Origin: Phycisphaerae bacterium | Lineage (GTDB): Bacteria; Planctomycetota; Phycisphaerae; UBA1845 | NCBI GenBank assembly: GCA_024102815.1 | Contig: JAGFJJ010000059.1 | Span: 62,001 to 126,000, forward strand | Length of the DNA: 64,000 nt | Reading direction: 5' to 3' | Shown here: positions 58,432 through 64,000 of the stretch, one piece after another | How the letters are laid out: each line of letters begins with the position of its first letter | How positions within the stretch are numbered: position 1 is the stretch's first letter | Program-made: the position numbers and the translations under genes | Notes under the pieces: generated by a model | Seen by the model: the letters and a program-made list of their open reading frames with translations, nothing else | Told to the model about the DNA's origin: nothing | The model's database searches: none

Positions 58432-60687
58432 CTACCGCGCCGGACCCTCGGAGCCGGCAACGCCATCGCCGATTCCACCGTCAGGCTCGACGGGAATGGG
58501 CGGGTCGTACGAGACAGGTTCGGCGATCAGCAGCTCGTAAGGCATCGCGGTCATGTCGCTGACCATCCCGCCCCGGATGCCATAATTGGTAACGGCATAA
58601 ACCCGATCGCCTACAAACACGCCCCGCGTGAAGTACGGGTAGAAATAACCTTCTTCCACGAACCGCGTGTCGATGCGCCCCATTTCCTGGAATCCGTTGG
58701 CTGCAGTCGCGTGATAGACGACGAGCCCGTCGAATCCACCGGGAACCCAAGGCTCTTCAACGACATCAACCTCGGTGCCGTCATTGCCCGTGTCATCTCC
58801 GAGCGGAGGCACCGGCTCGACCTGATTTTCCACGACCGTTGCCCCGTCCGATCCGACGGTGGCGACAGATCCGGTCGGCGCGGGCTCCTCAACGAAAATC
58901 GGGCCGGCATCGTAGATGGAGACAGGAAGAGCGACCATGTCGTTTTCGGGGAAATAGGTAAATGCCTTGGGATTGTACAGTGCTTCCGACCACGCGCCGG
59001 CCTGCTCATCGGTCAGGACGACGTTGTGGGCCAGAATGGGATTGGCGAAGTCGCTGACATCGAAGATGGAAAGTTGAACGCCGCGCGGCCACGAAATATC
59101 GCCTTCCGGAATATACTGCCCGACGGTAAGCAGGTGATTCTCATCCATCGGCACGATGAATGTCGAGAACCCGGGAACCTTGAGCTCGCCGACGATGCGC
59201 GGACTGGCGGGATCCGAAATGTCCAACGTGAACAATGGGTCGATCTGGCGAAACGTGACCACGAACCCGCGATTTCCAATGAACCGTGCCGATTGAACCG
59301 TTTCGCCCGGGGCAATATTCTCGACGCTGCCCATGATCGCCAATGTGCCGTCGCTTTCACCCAGAACGTACACGTTGTTGGTCGATTCCGTCCGCTGCCC
59401 ATCGGGGAAGAACGTCGGATCGACCGTCGACGCCACGCGGAGATAGCCGTCGTATTCGCCCATTGAGTATTGGTTCAGGATTCGGCCGGGAACGGAACCG
59501 GCGGCCACGGGTGTCGCGCCGGAGTCGGAGTAGGCGAGCTTGTAGATAGCCGTGGTGGAGCGCTGCGTCCCGAGAAAGTCGTATTGTGTGTTGGTGAGGT
59601 ACAGGGCCTGCGTGGATGAGTAGATCAGGCCCGGTTCGGCAACGAGCCCCACGGCGGCAAATGTGCCGTCACCGTCCACGTTCATGCTGACGACGGAGAC
59701 GATGCCGAACCCGTCCGGATCTTCAGGGCGATACAGGTTCTCCCAGGTGACCACATCACCGCTGACCGTAGTTCCGTCCGGTCCCTGCCGTGTGAAATGG
59801 GGGATCACCGTTTCGGCCGGGACCTGCGTCTGGGACATGTCCCGCGTGCCGAGCACCGGCAAAACGTCGAAGTAGTAGTTCTGGTAATTGGCAAGTACGA
59901 GGTGGAGCGTACCGTCGATCATGCGGCTGGAGGCCTGGGTTCCATCGAAGGAGGTCGTGGAAACGGGCAACGGCGCGGAGCGGTCCGAGACATCGAGGAT
60001 CGTGACAATGGTCTGCGGACGAGAATACTGGAATGGCGCAAACGGCTCGGGGCCCTCAATTGGGTCATCTGCGCCGACTGCGTTCGCGGAGGTACCTTCC
60101 GCGGCAACCCCGCCGGAGTCCGAATCGTCAATCCCGACCACGTCATCGGCCGGCAGCGGCGCGTCGTAGAAGATTAGATCCCCAAACGTTTGCGTAATCG
60201 CAATGATGCGTTCACCGCGGAGGTACATGTCCTGGGCGTATCCCTCCAGGGTGTACCGCCCGAGCAAATCGAGTTGGTCCGCCGGCGTGATGCGGGCGAT
60301 GCGCAACTCGCTATCGCTGAGGACATAGACGAACGTCCCGTCAGTCTTGACCACGTCGGCCTCGTCTACGCCTTCCTCCTGAATCGTCGTTCCGGAAACA
60401 GGTTCGGCGTCAGCCTCGCCTGCAGCCTCACCGCTTCCGCCTTGTACCGGAGCGGGCGGGGGCGCTCCGTCTGCGACGGCATCGTCAAAGTCGATGAGTC
60501 CGCCCGGCTCCGCTACGCGTTGGCCGTTGCTCTCAACTTGCGCGTTGAAATATTGCTGAAATTCCTGCTCCGATTCGAACCGCTTCAGGTTTGGAGAAGC
60601 TGATGGAGGGACATTTGTACTCAGGAAATCGCAACCCGATGACGTCAGCAAGGCGAGTGGTAGGGCCAGAGCACAGAGGCGTTTCAT
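58432..60687 (-). CDS. Beta-propeller-domain secreted lipoprotein (PF09826 type)
   Basis: A 751-residue lipoprotein with lipobox LTSSGC (C19). After a short linker with low-complexity segments (about 65-100), the block TTIQEEGVDEADVVKTDGTFVYV is diagnostic of the 'beta propeller domain' family PF09826. Repeated strand groups follow to the C-terminus with GVDEADVVKTDGT-, LYLTNTQY- and IVGELKVPGFSTFI-type motifs. The role is unknown, perhaps protein binding in the envelope. The 111-bp-long proline/glycine-rich C-terminal tail is not part of the propeller. Confidence 0.88.
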   Translation of the reverse strand: MKRLCALALPLALLTSSGCDFLSTNVPPSASPNLKRFESEQEFQQYFNAQVESNGQRVAEPGGLIDFDDAVADGAPPPAPVQGGSGEAAGEADAEPVSGTTIQEEGVDEADVVKTDGTFVYVLSDSELRIARITPADQLDLLGRYTLEGYAQDMYLRGERIIAITQTFGDLIFYDAPLPADDVVGIDDSDSGGVAAEGTSANAVGADDPIEGPEPFAPFQYSRPQTIVTILDVSDRSAPLPVSTTSFDGTQASSRMIDGTLHLVLANYQNYYFDVLPVLGTRDMSQTQVPAETVIPHFTRQGPDGTTVSGDVVTWENLYRPEDPDGFGIVSVVSMNVDGDGTFAAVGLVAEPGLIYSSTQALYLTNTQYDFLGTQRSTTAIYKLAYSDSGATPVAAGSVPGRILNQYSMGEYDGYLRVASTVDPTFFPDGQRTESTNNVYVLGESDGTLAIMGSVENIAPGETVQSARFIGNRGFVVTFRQIDPLFTLDISDPASPRIVGELKVPGFSTFIVPMDENHLLTVGQYIPEGDISWPRGVQLSIFDVSDFANPILAHNVVLTDEQAGAWSEALYNPKAFTYFPENDMVALPVSIYDAGPIFVEEPAPTGSVATVGSDGATVVENQVEPVPPLGDDTGNDGTEVDVVEEPWVPGGFDGLVVYHATAANGFQEMGRIDTRFVEEGYFYPYFTRGVFVGDRVYAVTNYGIRGGMVSDMTAMPYELLIAEPVSYDPPIPVEPDGGIGDGVAGSEGPAR

Positions 60688-61294
60688 CGAATCACTCCTG
60701 GGAAAAGTGCGAAGGCACGCTGAAGTCGGGCAGCCACGCGGGCCGAAGCGGCTTCACGAACAACCTGTGGAGGCAGGCTGAAATTTCAAACTTGGCGAAT
60801 TCAGGCGACACAAGAGCCACCCACAAACCGTCACCGGCCACGCGCCTTTGGCCGACGAGGGTATCCTCTCATTGCCCAGCACTGACTCCGCTCACCCCAT
60901 CATCGGTAAGTATCCGATCCGGAAATGACCGGTCAAGTGGAGGCAGGGCGTTCTTATCAGCCTCTGAGGCGCGCGATTTCGAAACATCGCGGTAACAAGC
61001 TCAATGCTCGCAACGGAAGCCACCGATGCTGCTGGCCTGTGCACCGTTTTTCGGACATGATGCCCGCCTTGCACGGGAGTTCGGAGCGTAAAGCACCATC
61101 GCCCGATTGGAGATGTCTCAGGAAGTCGGTCCTGGACAATGATGACAGCATCCGCCAAGCGGGGTCGCCGATATTGATCGTACGGCGGCCCGTCTTTGCA
61201 GGGCGCGCGTTAAGACTGCGGACGGCTGGGCCGGAAATGCCGGTGGTTCCGCGGGTTGCAGCGCTAGTCATCACTGTTCCAGGAGCCGAGCATC
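60688..61294. other. Intergenic stretch between divergent genes
   Basis: This 607-bp region separates the divergent beta-propeller and antiporter genes. Frames on both strands lack recognisable motifs and start context. It should hold promoters for both genes; none was clear enough to call. Confidence 0.4.
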
Positions 61295-62806
61295 GTGAAT
61301 ACCAGTATGAGCATGACACAGGCCCCCGCGCATATTGCGCATGAACCCAAGGGACTTTCCACGTGGCAATGGGCAGCGATTGTTCTGGCCGGGGCCGGAC
61401 TCGCGCTGCTGATCTACAGTTCGCTCGGAGCGGAACATGGCGCGCATGGTGGCGGTCATGGCGTGGAACATGTCCATGCACCCACGATCTGGTCGGTCGT
61501 TCCGTTCGTGGGTCTGCTGCTGTGCATTGCCATCTTCCCGCTGGTGCCGTCCATCGCGCACTGGTGGGAAAGCAATCAGAATCGCCTGCTGGTGGCGAGT
61601 CTTTTCGGCGCGGCGACTCTGGCGTACTACCTGTTCGCCTACAACGTGGAGAAGGTCGTCACGGTCCTCGAGCATGCTGTGCTGGCGGAATACATCCCAT
61701 TCATCGTCCTGCTCTTTTCACTGTATGTCATCAGCGGAGGAATCGCCCTGCGCGGCGACCTGGCGGCGCATCCTGCCACGAACACCACATTCCTCGGCGT
61801 CGGTGCGGTGATCGCCAGCTTTGTGGGTACGACCGGCGCGTCGATGCTCCTGATCCGACCACTGCTCCAGACGAACTCCGAGCGGAAGCACGTTACGCAC
61901 ACCGTGATCTTCTTCATCTTTCTGGTCAGCAACATCGGTGGATGTCTGCTGCCCATCGGTGATCCGCCGCTGTTCCTCGGGTATCTCAAGGGTGTGCCGT
62001 TTCTGTGGACATTTAATCTCGTCGTGGAATGGGCCGTGACGAGCGCCGTACTCCTGGCCATCTATTTCTTCTGGGATTCAGTCGCCTACAAGAAGGAGAC
62101 GATTCGCGACATCGTCCGGGACGAAACGCAGCGTACGCCGCTCCGCCTGCACGGGAAGCTCAATCTCGTGTGGCTGCTGGGGGTTGTTCTCTGTGTGGCG
62201 TTGGTCAAGCCGGGTGAAGAATTCCTCGGGATGGGCTTCGTTTCGTTCCCCTTCATGCGCGAGCTCCTGATGCTTGGGCTCGTGGCCCTGTCACTGAATC
62301 TCACGCCCGGCCGCATACGGGAAATGAACAAATTCAACTATGCGGCGATCCTTGAAGTCGCGGCGCTGTTCATCGGCATCTTCATCGCGATGCAGGCGCC
62401 CATCGAGATCCTGCGGGCGAGCGGCGAGAGGCTGGAGCCGCTCCTGAGTTCCCCGATGCGTTTCTTCTGGGCGACGGGAGCACTGTCCAGCTTCCTGGAT
62501 AACGCGCCAACGTACGTTGTGTTCTTCGAGTCGGCCGTGTCCATGACGCCGCACGATGCTGTCGGTCCAGGGGTGCTTCATCTTGTGGACGGCGGGACCA
62601 TCCAGCAGAGCATGCTGACGGCGATCTCGCTGGGCGCCGTGTTCATGGGCGCGATGACCTACATCGGGAACGGCCCGAATTTCATGGTCCGCAGCATTGC
62701 GGAGCAGGCCGGGGTGAAGATGCCGAGCTTCTTCGGGTATATGATCTACAGCGTGGGGATCCTCGTTCCGCTGTTCCTCGCGGTGACGTTGATCTTCGTA
62801 CATTGA
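61295..62806 (+). CDS. NhaD-like sodium/proton antiporter
   Basis: A 503-residue integral membrane protein of the ion transporter (IT) superfamily, NhaD type, which expels sodium in exchange for protons. About 12 hydrophobic segments are visible. Family blocks include FVGTTGASMLLIRPLLQTN and NIGGCLLPIGDPPLFLGYLKG, and FLDNAPTYVVFFESA and MTYIGNGPNFMVRSIAEQAG, whose repeat of the GxP motif marks the inverted halves. The N-terminus has a histidine-rich stretch (GAHGGGHGVEHVHA) before helix 2. The GTG at 61295 has AGGAG nine bases upstream. Confidence 0.88.
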   Translation: MNTSMSMTQAPAHIAHEPKGLSTWQWAAIVLAGAGLALLIYSSLGAEHGAHGGGHGVEHVHAPTIWSVVPFVGLLLCIAIFPLVPSIAHWWESNQNRLLVASLFGAATLAYYLFAYNVEKVVTVLEHAVLAEYIPFIVLLFSLYVISGGIALRGDLAAHPATNTTFLGVGAVIASFVGTTGASMLLIRPLLQTNSERKHVTHTVIFFIFLVSNIGGCLLPIGDPPLFLGYLKGVPFLWTFNLVVEWAVTSAVLLAIYFFWDSVAYKKETIRDIVRDETQRTPLRLHGKLNLVWLLGVVLCVALVKPGEEFLGMGFVSFPFMRELLMLGLVALSLNLTPGRIREMNKFNYAAILEVAALFIGIFIAMQAPIEILRASGERLEPLLSSPMRFFWATGALSSFLDNAPTYVVFFESAVSMTPHDAVGPGVLHLVDGGTIQQSMLTAISLGAVFMGAMTYIGNGPNFMVRSIAEQAGVKMPSFFGYMIYSVGILVPLFLAVTLIFVH

Positions 62807-62864
62807 CCGTCGGGTCAGGCGACGCCGCGGGGGCCACCGCTGGCGATGAGCATGCGCGGGAGAG

Positions 62865-63332
62865 ATGATGTCTGGGGAAACGAAGCCCTGGTGGCGGCGT
62901 GACTGGCTTGCGCTGATGCTGATCGGTGCGCTCGTCGCCGTGTATTTGTGGAATTTGCGGCCACTGCCGCCGCTGGAGGGCTGGGATTCGACCTACGAAG
63001 CGGCGCTCGCCGAAGCGCAGGCCGGGAAGAAGCACATCCTGCTTGCCTTTTCGCAGAAAGGCTGCGCGCCATGCATGATCATGGAGCGGCGCGTGTTGCC
63101 CAGCCGGACCGTGGTCGATGCGCTCAAAACCTATATTCCCGTGAAGGTGGACGTAGTGGCCGACCCGGCGCTGGCGGAGCGCTATCACGTATTCGCCACG
63201 CCTACGTACATCGTAACGGATGCCCAGGGCGAGCCTCTGGCGCGGACGGAAGGGTCCACGTCGGCCAAGGATTTCGCGGCGTTTCTCTCCATTGCTGAAG
63301 AAGCGCGACCGCAGCGAACACTGACTCAGTAG
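62865..63332 (+). CDS. Membrane-anchored thioredoxin-like protein
   Basis: A 155-residue protein with one N-terminal helix (about 14-30) and a thioredoxin fold facing the periplasm. The redox motif is CAPC (67-70) in SQKGCAPCMIMERR; the cis-proline segment is VFATPTYIVTD. It resembles the thioredoxin_7/DsbD-C-terminal group that reduces or forms disulfides in exported proteins. It lies 58 bp after the antiporter gene. Confidence 0.85.
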   Translation: MMSGETKPWWRRDWLALMLIGALVAVYLWNLRPLPPLEGWDSTYEAALAEAQAGKKHILLAFSQKGCAPCMIMERRVLPSRTVVDALKTYIPVKVDVVADPALAERYHVFATPTYIVTDAQGEPLARTEGSTSAKDFAAFLSIAEEARPQRTLTQ

Positions 63333-63382
63333 CCGACTCCGCCCTGCACATTGCCGAAGCCGCTCAAGGCGGGACGGCGCGG

Positions 63383-64000
63383 TCATGCGCGAACCAGCGG
63401 TGCCACGCCGAGCAGCCGAGGTCTGAGAAACTGGCCCGTGTGACTTTTCGCGTCTTGGGCGATCTGCTCCGGCGGACCTTCAGCCACGAGGAATCCGCCG
63501 GCGTCACCGCCTTCCGGTCCGAGGTCGATAATCCAGTCGGCGCTCTTGATGATGTCCAGGTTGTGCTCGATGCAGAGGACGGTATCACCCCGTTCGACCA
63601 GTCTGTTCAGCACGGCCGCCAATTGACGCACATCGCCGAAGTGCAGGCCTGTCGTCGGCTCATCGAGGACGTAGATCGTGTGACCCTCGCCCCCGCGCTG
63701 TAGTTCGGCGGCCAGCTTGATGCGCTGGGCCTCGCCGCCGGAGAGCGTGTTCGAGGCTTGCCCCATGGCGACATAACTCAGGCCCACGTCGCGCAGGACC
63801 TGGAGACGCTTGCGGATAAGTCGAAACTGCTCGAAGAAGGTGGCCGCTTCCTCCACGCGCATGTCCAACACGTCGGCGATGGTCTTGCCGCGATAACGGA
63901 CCTCCAAGGTCTCGCGGTTGTAGCGGGAACCGCCACACTCGGCGCAGGTCATGAATACGTCCGGGAGGAAATGCATGGTGACGCGGCGCGTGCCCTGGCC
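63383..64000 (-). CDS. uvrA: Excinuclease ABC subunit A, C-terminal part
   Basis: The frame runs off the right edge; about 205 C-terminal residues are visible. The zinc-binding CAECGG half, the [12 protein letters not shown] segment, the second ABC signature [17 protein letters not shown] and Walker [18 protein letters not shown] are present, followed by the [22 protein letters not shown] block. UvrA recognises bulky DNA lesions in nucleotide excision repair. It converges with the thioredoxin-like gene. Confidence 0.96.
   Translation of the reverse strand, partial: GQGTRRVTMHFLPDVFMTCAECGGSRYNRETLEVRYRGKTIADVLDMRVEEAATFFEQFRLIRKRLQVLRDVGLSYVAMGQASNTLSGGEAQRIKLAAELQRGGEGHTIYVLDEPTTGLHFGDVRQLAAVLNRLVERGDTVLCIEHNLDIIKSADWIIDLGPEGGDAGGFLVAEGPPEQIAQDAKSHTGQFLRPRLLGVAPLVRA

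Noticed and set aside
58291..59466. A 391-codon plus-strand frame
   Set aside because: Antisense to the beta-propeller lipoprotein gene; no motif or ribosome binding site.

Overview
The window reads as a chromosomal segment of a GC-rich planctomycete, probably of the Phycisphaerae type. The lineage call is an inference from several traits seen here: secreted proteins ending in a degenerate dockerin-like tail or carrying runs of calcium-binding DxNxNGxPDECD repeats, an ECF sigma factor of the long-spacer planctomycete type coupled to a TPR serine/threonine kinase, and a large MoxR/DUF58/von Willebrand A operon. It holds about 40 protein genes, three complete tRNA genes, one tRNA fragment, one dead insertion sequence and no CRISPR array.

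Left edge to 24.4 kb. A truncated multiheme cytochrome c gene runs off the left end. A 47-bp exact direct repeat (1302-1348 and 24377-24423) then brackets about 23 kb; the right copy is the 5' half of an intact tRNA-Leu(CAA), the left copy an isolated fragment. A tandem 11-bp repeat lies just inside both ends, and an ArdC-like antirestriction remnant with a destroyed zinc site sits at the left end, so the block looks like an old tRNA-integrated island that has lost its integrase. It carries a sigma factor/kinase pair, a giant secreted metalloprotease, a decayed IS5-family element, and a minus-strand cluster: sigma-54 activator, lipoprotein, HtrA-like protease, STAS protein, small ORF, SpoIIE-type phosphatase, RND efflux adaptor and pump, and alpha-glucan phosphorylase.

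24.4-32 kb. tRNA-Leu and tRNA-Ser are followed by an aldehyde dehydrogenase, a histidine-rich repeat lipoprotein, ruvC-ruvA-ruvB, a ThiO-like glycine oxidase and a polysaccharide deacetylase.

32-46.9 kb. A LOG-family gene leads into one long plus-strand operon: MoxR ATPase, DUF58 protein, two membrane-anchored VWA proteins, a 1.2-kilo-residue coiled-coil membrane protein, a charged secreted protein, a terpenoid-cyclase-fold secreted protein and an NPCBM-domain protein. Three successive products carry metal-ion-dependent adhesion (MIDAS) motifs, which suggests an ATPase-driven envelope assembly or quality-control machine.

46.9-64 kb. A tandem winged-helix HxlR-like regulator is divergent from a VOC protein across two overlapping promoters. 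After them come small secreted proteins, a GNAT acetyltransferase, tRNA-Leu(GAG), an ABC-F ATPase, a hotdog thioesterase, a 1523-residue sortilin-like secreted protein, a Clp N-domain protein without an ATPase, a beta-propeller lipoprotein, a NhaD-like antiporter, a membrane-anchored thioredoxin-like protein and the 3' part of uvrA.
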